Assembly (NCBI RefSeq): GCF_010727945.1
Contig: NZ_AP022569.1
Coordinates: 4,154,001 to 4,218,000, forward strand
Source of the DNA: Mycobacterium cookii
Lineage (GTDB): Bacteria > Actinomycetota > Actinomycetes > Mycobacteriales > Mycobacteriaceae
Direction of reading: 5' to 3'
Length of the DNA: 64,000 nt
Part shown: in pieces, positions 29,509-38,990 of the stretch
Layout: each line of letters starts with the position of its first letter
How positions within the stretch are numbered: position 1 is the stretch's first letter
Translations under genes and position numbers: made by a program
The notes under the pieces: generated by a model
Told to the model about the DNA's origin: nothing
The model's database searches: none
Seen by the model: the letters and a program-made list of their open reading frames with translations, nothing else

Positions 29509-29999
29509 TGACGCCCCGGGTAGTGGTTACTGCCGCTGCCGCCGGGCTGCTCGGTGAGCTGCGAGACAAGCACGGCCCGTTGATGTTTCACCAATCGGGC
29601 GGGTGCTGCGACGGGTCGTCGCCGATGTGCTATCCGGACGGCGACTTCATCGTCGGCGATCACGACGTACTGCTCGGCGTGCTCGACACCGAGGAAGACG
29701 GTGTGCCGGTGTGGATCTCGGGGCCGCAGTTTCAGGCCTGGAAGCACACCCAGCTCGTCATCGACGTGGTGCCCGGCCGGGGCGGCGGGTTCAGTCTGGA
29801 AGCGCCCGAAGGCAAGCGGTTCTTGTCCCGCGGCCGCGCGTTCAGCGCAGACGAGAACGCCGAATTGAACGCCTCGCCGGTGATCACCGGCGCCGACTAC
29901 GAGCGCGGCGAACGCCCGCCCGATCGCGCTCCGGTGGTGTCGGCCGCCGCCGATGCTTGCCCAGTACCTGCGGGGCGCGCCGAAGCGGTAAAGCGCTAG
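29508..29999 (+). CDS. DUF779 family protein (Rv0459-like)
   Basis: A 163-residue protein with the DUF779 hallmark HQSGGCCDGSSPMCYP near residue 30, a Cys cluster that may bind metal, and a beta-rich body with VWISGPQFQAWKHTQL. It has no signal peptide. It is translationally coupled to the aldehyde dehydrogenase and probably assists or regulates that reaction; the biochemical role is not known. The last 30 residues vary and are Ala/Pro-rich. Confidence 0.85.
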
Positions 30000-30027
30000 G
30001 AGCCTGTCGCGGCAGTATCTTTTAGGG

Positions 30028-30306
30028 GTGATACCGCTGCCGCGGAGTTGGCTACTGGCCAGTGCGATGTTGGTCGGCCTCGCCGCCGGCGTGCTGGGCG
30101 CAGCAGCCGCGTTGACCGTGGAGCACGCCCGCATGCGACCAGACCTGGCCATCGCGCTGGTGGTCGGTTTCCCCAGCGTGGTCGGGCTGCTGGTGCTCTT
30201 ACTGTCACGGGCCCGATGGCTGACCGCGCTCGGCGTTTTCTTCCTGGCAGTGGCGCCGGGATGGTTCGGGGTGCTCGCGGTGATCGAGGTGGTGACCCGT
30301 GGCTGA
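30028..30306 (+). CDS. Small hydrophobic membrane protein (Rv0460-like)
   Basis: A 92-residue protein with three hydrophobic segments (about residues 8-30, 43-58 and 64-85). The GTG at 30028 lies seven bases after TATCTT and would be leaderless. An internal ATG at 30067 would give exactly 79 residues, the recalled length of Rv0460, so the true start is open. It overlaps the next gene by eight bases, so they are likely coexpressed. No function is known. Confidence 0.7.
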   Translation: MIPLPRSWLLASAMLVGLAAGVLGAAAALTVEHARMRPDLAIALVVGFPSVVGLLVLLLSRARWLTALGVFFLAVAPGWFGVLAVIEVVTRG

Positions 30307-30850
30307 AACGGAACGGCTGGACACCGAGTCGATGCCGCTGACCGAGCGCTACACACCGACTTTCGACACCGGCGTTCATCAGAAGGTCGAACCCGAGCTC
30401 ATCGAGCCGGAGCCACCCGCTCCGCGACGCCGGTGGTGGCATCGGCGCTCCGACCCGGCGCGCACCGAGTCCCCGGCAGAGGTCCCGTCGACCGATGACC
30501 TGCCGGTAACCGACCACCACCACTACGTGAAGTGGTGGCAGTTCATCCTGGTGCTGCTCGCGGTGTGGATCCCGGCAGGCGGGATCGGTGCCGGGCTGTT
30601 CTATTGGTGGAGCCATGACAGCTCCAGGCACAAGACCGCGGTGGTCTTCGTCGTTCTGGTTTTCGTCGTGGTGTCGGCGGTCGCGGGCCTGATGCTGGCG
30701 ATGGTGTCCGACCGGCCGCTGGTGTCCGCGCTGGCCATCGCGATGATCTCGGCGGTGTTCGCCGCCGTGGTGTGCGCCGGTCCGGCGTACGGCAAGTTCT
30801 ACTGCGAGCACAGCCAGCGGCCCTGCCTGATGGGCGTCCTGCCGCACTGA
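30299..30850 (+). CDS. Membrane protein with acidic-proline N-terminal tail (Rv0461-like)
   Basis: A 183-residue protein. The N-terminal 75 residues are hydrophilic and Pro/Glu-rich with a basic patch (RRRWWHRRS). Three membrane segments follow (FILVLLAVWIPAGGIG, VVFVVLVFVVVSAVAG and SALAIAMISAVFAAVV), and the tail has two Cys. The GTG overlaps the preceding gene. Function unknown; the position matches recalled Rv0461 just before lpd. Confidence 0.75.
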   Translation: MAETERLDTESMPLTERYTPTFDTGVHQKVEPELIEPEPPAPRRRWWHRRSDPARTESPAEVPSTDDLPVTDHHHYVKWWQFILVLLAVWIPAGGIGAGLFYWWSHDSSRHKTAVVFVVLVFVVVSAVAGLMLAMVSDRPLVSALAIAMISAVFAAVVCAGPAYGKFYCEHSQRPCLMGVLPH

Positions 30851-30883
30851 GCAGCCGCGCTACGGCTGTGCAAGGCTGGCGAC

Positions 30884-31525
30884 GTGCGCGCCGCTTCGAT
30901 CGCCGACGTGATCGAAGACCCCGCGCTCTCCGCGATGCTCGCGGCGTTGGCCGGTGGCCGGGCGTTGCCTGCCGGTGAGCTGGCGCGCCTGGCCGGAGTG
31001 CAGCCGGAGGCCGCCCCGATGTATCTACGCCGATTGACCGACGCCGGTCTGATCAAGGTTCGGGTCCGGGGCCGGCACCGCTACCACGAGATCGTCAGTC
31101 CGGAAGTGGCGATCGTGCTGGAAGCCATCGCGGAGATCGCACCGCCGGCGCCTGTGCCCTCGCTGTCGGAAGCACGCACCTGCTACGACCACCTGGCGGG
31201 ACGGCTCGGGGTGGAATTGCGCGACCGGCTGCTGGGCGTCGGGGCCATCCGCGGTCTCGACGACCGCGACCACGAGCTGACCGATCGCGGGCAGGATCTG
31301 CTCGGCCGGCTGGGCATCGAGCTGGCCGTACTGCGGGCCAGTCGGCGGGTGTTCGCCCGGTCTTGCGTCGACTGGACCGATCGCCGGGTGCATCTGGCCG
31401 GGGCGCTGCCGGCCGCGATCACCAGCGTGTTTCTCGACCGCGGTTGGCTCGCCCGCGGTCCGGGTCGCGCTCTGCGGGTCGACGACGCTTTCGACGACAA
31501 CATCGAAAAATGGTTGGTGCCCTGA
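30884..31525 (+). CDS. ArsR-family winged-helix regulator
   Basis: A 213-residue regulator. The N-terminal winged helix ([20 protein letters not shown] followed by [12 protein letters not shown]) is ArsR/SmtB-like. The C-terminal part has [19 protein letters not shown], a pattern seen in a larger actinobacterial ArsR subgroup. The single Cys there could sense metal or redox, which is inferred. It is not obviously in this place in M. tuberculosis. It lies 33 bases after the membrane protein gene and 31 before lpd, on the same strand. Confidence 0.75.
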   Translation: MRAASIADVIEDPALSAMLAALAGGRALPAGELARLAGVQPEAAPMYLRRLTDAGLIKVRVRGRHRYHEIVSPEVAIVLEAIAEIAPPAPVPSLSEARTCYDHLAGRLGVELRDRLLGVGAIRGLDDRDHELTDRGQDLLGRLGIELAVLRASRRVFARSCVDWTDRRVHLAGALPAAITSVFLDRGWLARGPGRALRVDDAFDDNIEKWLVP

Positions 31526-31556
31526 CGCCGCGTGGTCGGCCACTAGGGTGGATGCC

Positions 31557-32954
<1,398 letters not shown>

Positions 32955-32959
32955 CGCCG

Positions 32960-33946
32960 ATGTGCCGGCGGACGCTCGCAGTCGTCTTCGCGTCGATCGT
33001 GGTTGGCTTCGCGGCGCCGGGGTGCCACGACTCGCAGCCCGAGCAGCCCACGCCCGGTCGGCCGGCAGCGCCGCCGCGGGCACCGCTACCGGCACCGCCC
33101 GCGCCCGAGCTCAACGGCTACCAGGAGGTCGCGGCCAACGATTACCAGGTCGCTGACCAGTACGTGGCGTTCCAAACGCCTGACGGGCTGACCTGCCGGA
33201 TCGGGTCGTCGATCGGCTGCGACGGTGCGATCCACGGCACCCTGGCGCCGGCCAACGAGGTCGTGCTCAACGGCACCCCGGCGGTGGCGGGCGGCAGAGT
33301 CGAGCCCAGCGGCTTCCGGCAGACGGCCCAGCCGCGGTTTGCCGCGCCGCCCGGCGCCCCCCCGAAGCTGTTGCCGCCGCGGCACAAGATCGTCTATCAG
33401 GGCACGCAGTGTGCGGTCGACAGCGGCGCGATCACCGTATGCGCCCATGGGTCGCCGCCCGTGAGCTGGTTCGTGCTGTCGCCGACCCGCAGTGGTATCG
33501 GGCCGCGCATCGCGAATCTGCCGCCGAAGTTCCCGGACCCGCACGACTTCGTCGTCGACGAGCAGAGCTACACAGTCGGGTCGGGGGGCCGGAACATCTT
33601 CCCGTACTTCACCGTCGCGTCCGGACTGACCTGCAATATCTCCGTCTTCAGCGGCGGCGCGGTCGGGTGCGACGGGCCACTGCCCGGGATGGCGGAAGCG
33701 GACAGCGAGATCTACATCGACCTATCCGGTCGCCGGGTCGGGATGCGCACGACCGACACGCCCAGGTTCACCACCCACGGAACCATCAAGCAGCTGCCGG
33801 CCTGGCACCGGATCGACTACACCTACGAAACCTTCACCACCTGTCTGGCCGGCGGAGACGGCGGGGTGGCGTGTTATGCCCAGTCGCCCGATCATCCCAG
33901 AGGGTTTGTGGTGTCGGCGCATTCCGCCTGGACCTTCGGCGACTAG
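32960..33946 (+). CDS. Lipoprotein with duplicated Cys-containing domain, unknown function
   Basis: A 328-residue lipoprotein with lipobox AAPGC (Cys 22) and a Pro-rich linker to about residue 50. Two similar domains follow, about residues 70-172 and 217-318. Each has GLTC, then GCDG about eight to twelve residues on, an LP-x-x-H-[KR]-I-x-Y block, and a second Cys pair. Matched Cys (79/87 and 151/161; 225/237 and 295/305) suggest two disulfides per domain. I do not recognise the family. It starts six bases after lpd and may share its transcript. Confidence 0.75.
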   Translation: MCRRTLAVVFASIVVGFAAPGCHDSQPEQPTPGRPAAPPRAPLPAPPAPELNGYQEVAANDYQVADQYVAFQTPDGLTCRIGSSIGCDGAIHGTLAPANEVVLNGTPAVAGGRVEPSGFRQTAQPRFAAPPGAPPKLLPPRHKIVYQGTQCAVDSGAITVCAHGSPPVSWFVLSPTRSGIGPRIANLPPKFPDPHDFVVDEQSYTVGSGGRNIFPYFTVASGLTCNISVFSGGAVGCDGPLPGMAEADSEIYIDLSGRRVGMRTTDTPRFTTHGTIKQLPAWHRIDYTYETFTTCLAGGDGGVACYAQSPDHPRGFVVSAHSAWTFGD

Positions 33947-33977
33947 CCCGGATCCGCGACAGCGATACCATGGCCAG

Positions 33978-34256
33978 GTGACCGCGCGCACTCAGTCGAT
34001 TTGGGCAGTGATCGGCGGTGTCTTGGCTGGTTATGTCCTTTGGCTGGCAGCGATCTCGATCGGCGAAGCGCTCACCGTGGTGAGCCTGTGGGGGCTGGTG
34101 GTATTGGTCGTCTCGGTGGCGTTCGCGATCGGCACGGTGCTGTGGGGACGGCGTGTGCGGCAACAGGGCAACGTGCCGCTGGCGTTGTTCGCATTCGCGT
34201 TGCCGGTTCTTCCGGTCGTGCTTTCGACGGTCGTGCTGGTCGACAGTTATCTGTAG
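33978..34256 (+). CDS. Small membrane protein (Rv0463-like)
   Basis: A 92-residue protein with three hydrophobic segments (about residues 8-28, 32-53 and 66-88) and a short basic loop GRRVRQQG. The GTG at 33978 is seven bases after TACCAT and has no ribosome site, which suggests a leaderless transcript. Position and size fit recalled Rv0463 (97 residues). The 3' end overlaps the neighbouring gene on the other strand by 10 bases. No function is known. Confidence 0.75.
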   Translation: MTARTQSIWAVIGGVLAGYVLWLAAISIGEALTVVSLWGLVVLVVSVAFAIGTVLWGRRVRQQGNVPLALFAFALPVLPVVLSTVVLVDSYL

Positions 34257-34813
34257 CGGTCCGACTGTCCGGGGTTGTCCAGCGGAATCTGCAGTGCCGA
34301 CATCGTCGCGGCCAGACTGTCGTATTGCCCTGCGAGCATGCAGAATTCGATGATCTGACGCTTATCGAGGTGGCTGGACAGCTGCTGCCAGACCTCCGGG
34401 CTGATGGCGCGGTTGAGGATGAACTCATCGGTGGCACGCAGCAGCGTCTTCTGGCGGTCGGTCAGGTCGCCGCCGGACGTGTCCGGCCAGGCGAAGATCA
34501 GCTCCTGGGTGTGATCGTCGAGTCCGCGGCGGCGCCCCATCCAGCGGTGGTGCTGCAATTCGTACTCGGACCCGCGCAGGTGAGCGACCCGCAGGATCAC
34601 CAACTCGGTGTCCACCTGCGGCAGCCGACCCCTCAACAGCAACGCGGAGAACGGCATCATCGCCAGGAAGAGCCGCTTGTGCTGTCCCAACGTGGCGAAC
34701 AGGTGCATCCTGGGTGCGCGGACGGTGCGGGCCGCCGACTTCGCCAAAACCCAATTGATCGGCCCTAATTCGCGAAATCCACCTGCCGGGATGCGGCCAA
34801 TCTCTTCCGTCAT
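34247..34813 (-). CDS. Carboxymuconolactone decarboxylase-family protein (Rv0464c-like)
   Basis: A 188-residue protein of the AhpD/CMD fold. It has VDTELVILRVAHLRGSEYE followed by LQHHRWMG; the His pair after Glu stands where AhpD has Cys-x2-Cys/His, so peroxidase-type redox activity is unlikely. Possible roles are decarboxylase or lyase. The ATG at 34813 uses a GAGGAG site that belongs to a short repeat element linking it to ramB upstream (34814-34862). It is cotranscribed with ramB by position. Confidence 0.8.
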   Translation of the reverse strand: MTEEIGRIPAGGFRELGPINWVLAKSAARTVRAPRMHLFATLGQHKRLFLAMMPFSALLLRGRLPQVDTELVILRVAHLRGSEYELQHHRWMGRRRGLDDHTQELIFAWPDTSGGDLTDRQKTLLRATDEFILNRAISPEVWQQLSSHLDKRQIIEFCMLAGQYDSLAATMSALQIPLDNPGQSDRYR

Positions 34814-34862
34814 CTGCGCCGCTCCTCCCCATCGCTGCGCTCTGCATCGTCGCCGGCGCGGG
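34814..34862 (-). repeat. MIRU-like linker between ramB and Rv0464c-like gene
   Basis: Read leftwards, the space between the ramB TGA and the next ATG contains GACGATGCAGAGCGCAGCGA and then GGGGAGGAG. This matches the core of the arrays at 59856 and 47195. It joins stop and start codons of two genes on one strand and supplies the ribosome site, as described for MIRU elements. Confidence 0.65.
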
Positions 34863-36269
34863 TCATGTTCGCTTCACCAAGTAGGGCGAGACCGTGCTGC
34901 GGTGCTCGTCGAGGTCCAGTGCCCGTCCCAACGCGGGGAACGCGCGCTGCGGGCAGTTGTCGCGTTCGCAGACGCGGCAGCCCGCACCGATCGGTGTTGC
35001 GATATCCCCGGACAAGTCCAGTCCTTCCGAGTAGACGAGCCGGTGGGCGTGCCGGAGCTCGCAGCCCAGCCCGATCGCGAACGTTTTGCCGGGCTGACCA
35101 TACCGTGATGCCCTGCGCTCCACGGTGCGGGCCACCCACATGTAATTGCGTCCGTCGGGCATCTGGGCGATCTGCACCTGGATCTTGCCGGGGTTGGCGA
35201 ATGTCTCGTAGACGTTCCACAGCGGACAGGTGCCACCGCTGGAGGAGAAGTGAAAGCCTGTGGCGGACTGGCGTTTTGACATGTTGCCCGCGCGGTCGAC
35301 GCGGATGAAGGAGAACGGCACGCCGCGCATCGACGGCCGCTGCAGGGTGGACAGCCGATGGCAGATGGTCTCGTAGCTGACGGCGTAGTACGCCGACAGC
35401 CGCTCGACGTCGTAGCCGAAATTCTCGGCGACCTCGTGGAACTGCCGGTACGGCAGCACCGTCGCGGCGGCGAAATAATTGGCCAGCCCGAGCCGGGCCA
35501 GCTTGCGGGACTCCTCGCTGGTGAAATTGCCCTCGTCGACCAGACTGTCGATGAGCGGACCGTGTTCCAGGTAGGCGAGCTCGGCGGCGAGCTTGAACGC
35601 GTACTGGCCGGACGGCAGGTGCCCGCCGATCTCCAGCGTGCGCGTCTCCGGGTCGTACTGGTGAAGAACGTTGTCGCCCAAGTCGATTCGCTTGATGCGG
35701 ACGTCGTGGACGGAGATCAACCGGTCGGACAGGTCGCGCACCAGATCCGCGCGGTGCATGCGCATCCGCACCGTCAGCTCCTCGGCCGCAGTGTCCAGCT
35801 CGTGCAGGTAGTTCTGTCGCTCGTAGAAGTAATCGCGCACCTCTTCGTGGGGCATGGTGATCGACCCGCTGCCGTCGGAGAAGCGGTCCTCGGTGGCCGC
35901 GGCGAGTTGCGTGGTGGTGAGCCGGTATCGCCGGTGCAGGTTGACCAGCGCGCGCGCCAAAGCCGGGTGCGAGCTCACAACGTCGGCCAGCTCCGTTTGA
36001 TCCACGTCGACACCGAGGTCGTGATCGAGGGTGACCTCGCGTAACTCGGCGAGCAGACGGGTGTCGTCCTGCGAGGCGAAGAACGTCGCGTCGACGCCGA
36101 AGACCTCGGTGATGCGCAGCAGCACAGCCACGGTCAGCGGCCGGACGTCGTGCTCGATTTGGTTGAGATAGCTCGGGGAGATGTCGAGCATCTGGGCCAG
36201 TGCGGCCTGGCTGAATCCGCGCTCGCTGCGCAGCTGCCGCACCCGCGAGCCGACGAACGTCTTAGACAT
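34863..36269 (-). CDS. ramB: Transcriptional regulator RamB (glyoxylate/acetate control)
   Basis: A 468-residue regulator. The N-terminal XRE helix-turn-helix (GFSQAALAQMLDISPSYLNQ, about residues 19-40) is followed by an IrrE/DUF955-like middle region (AAELAYLEHGP, no intact HExxH) and a C-terminal short-chain-fatty-acyl-type domain with a Cys cluster in GCRVCERDNCPQRAF. It represses icl1 in M. tuberculosis on glucose and binds its own promoter. Both sites appear here: one before ramB (36288-36316) and one before icl1 (37318-37338). PrpR is the closest alternative family. Confidence 0.93.
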   Translation of the reverse strand: MSKTFVGSRVRQLRSERGFSQAALAQMLDISPSYLNQIEHDVRPLTVAVLLRITEVFGVDATFFASQDDTRLLAELREVTLDHDLGVDVDQTELADVVSSHPALARALVNLHRRYRLTTTQLAAATEDRFSDGSGSITMPHEEVRDYFYERQNYLHELDTAAEELTVRMRMHRADLVRDLSDRLISVHDVRIKRIDLGDNVLHQYDPETRTLEIGGHLPSGQYAFKLAAELAYLEHGPLIDSLVDEGNFTSEESRKLARLGLANYFAAATVLPYRQFHEVAENFGYDVERLSAYYAVSYETICHRLSTLQRPSMRGVPFSFIRVDRAGNMSKRQSATGFHFSSSGGTCPLWNVYETFANPGKIQVQIAQMPDGRNYMWVARTVERRASRYGQPGKTFAIGLGCELRHAHRLVYSEGLDLSGDIATPIGAGCRVCERDNCPQRAFPALGRALDLDEHRSTVSPYLVKRT

Positions 36270-36287
36270 CCGCCCAGCCTACGCGGG

Positions 36288-36316
36288 TTGCTAAGGCTTC
36301 ATTAGCAAGATTTGCA
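36288..36316. promoter_or_regulatory. RamB-type box and inverted repeat upstream of ramB
   Basis: TTGCTAA, seven bases, TTAGCAA form a perfect inverted repeat. The right arm continues into TTAGCAAGATTTGCA, which matches the icl1 box TTTGCAAGCTTTGCA at 13 of 15 positions. It probably serves autoregulation. Confidence 0.6.
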
Positions 36317-36438
36317 CGATGTTCCGGATTAGCGCCTCGTCGTGGTCGTTTGGCATCATCGGTGATTGGGGGAGGTTTTAGCCGGGCCACGCTATTTGGG
36401 TAGCGGCCGCGGTGCGGTGGGAGGAGCAGCGGAGACTC

Positions 36439-37233
36439 GTGAGCCTGGACAAAGTAATGATGCCGGTGCCGGACCCGCACCCCGACGTCTTCGACCGGGA
36501 ATGGCCGCTGCGCGTCGCCGACATCGACCGCGACGGGCGACTGCGCTTCGATTCCGCCGCCCGCCACATCGTGGACATCGGTCAGGATCAGCTGCGCGAG
36601 ATGGGGTTCGAGGAGACTCATCCGCTCTGGATCGTCCGGCGGACGATGATCGACGTGATCCGCCCGATCGAGTTCGGCGACATGTTGCGGATGCGTCGGT
36701 GGTGTTCGGGGACCTCGAACCGGTGGTGCGAGATGCGAGTCCGCATCGACGGCCGCAAGGGCGGCTTGTTGGAGTCGGAAGCGTTCTGGATCAACTTCAA
36801 TCGGGACACCCAGACACCTGCCCGCATCGCCGACGACTTTCTCGAGGGCCTGCGCAAGACCACCGATGTCGACCGGCTGCGGTGGAAGGCCTACCTGAAA
36901 GCGGGCAGCCGAGACGACGCCGCGGAAATCCACGAGTTTCCGGTCCGATTCACCGACATCGACTTCTTCGATCACATGAACAACTCCGTGTACTGGAGCG
37001 TCGTCGAGGATTACCTCTCGTCATACCCGGAGCTGCTCAAGGCGCCGTTGCGGGTGACCATCGAGCACGATGCCGCGGTGGCGCTGGGCGACAAGCTGGA
37101 GATCATCTCGCACGTGCACCCCGCCGGCTCGACCGATCGCTTCGGCGCCGAGCTTGCCGATCGCACTGTTAGAACGCTCACATATGCCGTCGGCGACGAG
37201 ATCAAGGCGCTCGCGGCGATCTTCCCGCTCTAA
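36439..37233 (+). CDS. Acyl-ACP/acyl-CoA thioesterase (Rv0466-like)
   Basis: A 264-residue tandem hot-dog protein of the acyl-ACP thioesterase family, the same length as recalled Rv0466. The first half has VADIDRDGRLRFDSAARHIV, and the second has RFTDIDFFDHMNNSVYWSVVE with the catalytic-type Asn-His region. It hydrolyses long-chain acyl thioesters to free acids. The GTG at 36439 follows a GGAG. It is divergent from ramB and upstream of icl1, which suggests coordinated fatty-acid metabolism. Confidence 0.9.
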   Translation: MSLDKVMMPVPDPHPDVFDREWPLRVADIDRDGRLRFDSAARHIVDIGQDQLREMGFEETHPLWIVRRTMIDVIRPIEFGDMLRMRRWCSGTSNRWCEMRVRIDGRKGGLLESEAFWINFNRDTQTPARIADDFLEGLRKTTDVDRLRWKAYLKAGSRDDAAEIHEFPVRFTDIDFFDHMNNSVYWSVVEDYLSSYPELLKAPLRVTIEHDAAVALGDKLEIISHVHPAGSTDRFGAELADRTVRTLTYAVGDEIKALAAIFPL

Positions 37234-37277
37234 CAGTACGAGCGTTACGCAAACCGGGCACTGACCTGCGGATTCTT

Positions 37278-37309
37278 GTTACCAGCCGGTAACGTCTGAA
37301 CCGGTTCAG
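37278..37309. promoter_or_regulatory. Two perfect palindromes upstream of icl1
   Basis: GTTACC-agcc-GGTAAC (37278-37293) is followed by the 14-base palindrome CTGAACCGGTTCAG (37296-37309). Both lie 5' of the RamB-type box and are candidate binding sites of other regulators; the proteins are not identified. Confidence 0.45.
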
Positions 37310-37317
37310 TTGCGAAG

Positions 37318-37338
37318 AAACTTTGCAAGCTTTGCAAA
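37318..37338. promoter_or_regulatory. RamB/PrpR-type box upstream of icl1
   Basis: AAACTTTGCAAGCTTTGCAAA, with two TTTGCAA units. RamB and PrpR are both reported to use TTTGCAA-type sites at icl1 in mycobacteria. The icl1 ATG is about 145 bases downstream. Confidence 0.75.
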
Positions 37339-37483
37339 TACTGCGCGAGCCCTAACGAAAATTGGCAATAGAAATGGGTGGACCTGCGGTGCAAGGCTGT
37401 GCCATCTTCGTCTTAGCAGAGCAATCAAGAAGCTGAAAGCCTTAGCAAGGCTGGAAATCCCTATCGACTTGAGGAGCAGCGCA

Positions 37484-38770
37484 ATGTCAAGCGTTGGCAC
37501 GCCGAAGACCGCCGAACAGATCCAGAAGGACTGGGACACCAACCCCCGCTGGAAGGGCCTCACCCGCACCTACACCCCCGAAGACGTCGTCGCCCTGCAG
37601 GGCAGCGTGGTCGAGGAGTCGACGCTGGCCCGCCGCGGCGCCGAGGTGCTGTGGAGCCAACTGCACGACCTGGAGTTCGTCAACGCGCTCGGCGCGCTGA
37701 CCGGAAACATGGCGGTGCAGCAGGTTCGCGCCGGCCTCAAGGCCATCTACCTGTCGGGTTGGCAGGTCGCCGGTGACGCGAACCTGTCCGGCCACACCTA
37801 CCCGGACCAGAGCCTCTACCCGGCCAACTCGGTGCCGCAGGTCGTCCGCCGGATCAACAACGCGCTGCTGCGCGCCGACGAGATCGCCAAGGTCGAGGGC
37901 GACACCTCCGTCGAGAACTGGCTGGCCCCGATCGTCGCCGACGGTGAAGCCGGTTTCGGTGGCGCACTCAACGTCTACGAGCTGCAGAAAGCCATGATCG
38001 CGGCCGGTGTCGCCGGTTCGCACTGGGAGGACCAGCTGGCCTCGGAGAAGAAGTGCGGTCACCTCGGTGGCAAGGTGCTGATCCCGACCCAGCAGCACAT
38101 CCGCACGTTGACGTCCGCGCGGCTTGCGGCTGACGTGGCTGACGTGCCGACCGTCGTCATCGCCCGCACCGACGCCGAGGCCGCCACGCTGATCACCAGC
38201 GACGTCGACGAGCGCGACCGCCCGTTCATCACCGGTGAGCGCACCGCCGAGGGGTTTTACCGGGTGAAGAACGGACTCGAGCCGTGCATCGCCCGGGCCA
38301 AGGCCTACGCGCCCTACTCCGACCTGATCTGGATGGAGACCGGCACCCCGGACCTCGACCTGGCCCGCCGGTTCGCCGAGGGCGTCAAGAGCGAGTTCCC
38401 CGACCAGCTGCTGGCCTACAACTGCTCGCCGTCGTTCAACTGGCGCAAGCACCTGGACGACTCGACCATCGCGCGGTTCCAGAAGGAGCTCGGTGCGATG
38501 GGCTTCAAGTTCCAGTTCATCACGCTGGCCGGCTTCCACGCCCTCAACTACTCGATGTTCGACCTGGCTTACGGCTACGCCCGCAACCAGATGAGCGCCT
38601 ACGTCGAGCTGCAGGAGCGCGAGTTCGCGGCCGAGGAGCGCGGTTACACCGCCACCAAGCACCAGCGCGAGGTCGGGGCCGGTTACTTCGACCGGATCGC
38701 CACCACCGTCGACCCGACGTCGTCGACCACGGCGCTGGCGGGCTCGACCGAAGAGGGTCAGTTCCACTGA
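37484..38770 (+). CDS. icl1: Isocitrate lyase Icl1 (AceA)
   Basis: A 428-residue isocitrate lyase, the recalled length of Rv0467. It has the catalytic loop KKCGHLGGK (near residue 190), the substrate site [14 protein letters not shown], and [14 protein letters not shown]. It cleaves isocitrate to glyoxylate and succinate for growth on acetate and fatty acids and also acts as methylisocitrate lyase. GAGGAG stands eight bases before the ATG. A long leader (37234-37483) holds palindromes and a RamB/PrpR box. Two hairpin-bearing repeats follow the stop. Confidence 0.98.
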   Translation: MSSVGTPKTAEQIQKDWDTNPRWKGLTRTYTPEDVVALQGSVVEESTLARRGAEVLWSQLHDLEFVNALGALTGNMAVQQVRAGLKAIYLSGWQVAGDANLSGHTYPDQSLYPANSVPQVVRRINNALLRADEIAKVEGDTSVENWLAPIVADGEAGFGGALNVYELQKAMIAAGVAGSHWEDQLASEKKCGHLGGKVLIPTQQHIRTLTSARLAADVADVPTVVIARTDAEAATLITSDVDERDRPFITGERTAEGFYRVKNGLEPCIARAKAYAPYSDLIWMETGTPDLDLARRFAEGVKSEFPDQLLAYNCSPSFNWRKHLDDSTIARFQKELGAMGFKFQFITLAGFHALNYSMFDLAYGYARNQMSAYVELQEREFAAEERGYTATKHQREVGAGYFDRIATTVDPTSSTTALAGSTEEGQFH

Positions 38771-38872
38771 CGATGCGCGGCCTCTTGCCGCGAGGAGGAA
38801 GTGGAACCGACAGACGGAGCCACTGACGATGCGCGGCCGTCAGGCCGCGAGGAGGAAGTGGAACCGACAGAC
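38764..38872 (+). repeat. Tandem 52-53-bp repeat with hairpins after icl1
   Basis: Two copies (38764-38815 and 38820-38872). Each has TGACGATGCGCGGC, a short loop, GCCGCGAGGAGGAAGTGG and ACCGACAGAC; they differ mainly in the loop. The second stem, GCGGCC-gtca-GGCCGC, is perfect. The first copy contains the icl1 stop codon. They may act as terminators or RNA stabilisers and share the GACGATGC...GAGGAGG plan of the MIRU-like elements. Confidence 0.7.
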
Positions 38873-38930
38873 AGTTCCACTAGGCCGCACCAAGACCAGG
38901 CCGTAGCCACAAGCGAACGGCTTGACAGCG

Positions 38931-38963
38931 CAGGCCCCGCCCGGAAACCCTGGGCGGGGCCTG
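38931..38963 (+). terminator. Strong hairpin between icl1 and fadB2
   Basis: A perfect 12-bp stem (CAGGCCCCGCCC with GGGCGGGGCCTG) and a nine-base loop, with no U-tract. Probably a factor-aided or I-shaped terminator. Confidence 0.65.
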
Positions 38964-38990
38964 ACGCATATCGAGAGGACACCTTCACCA

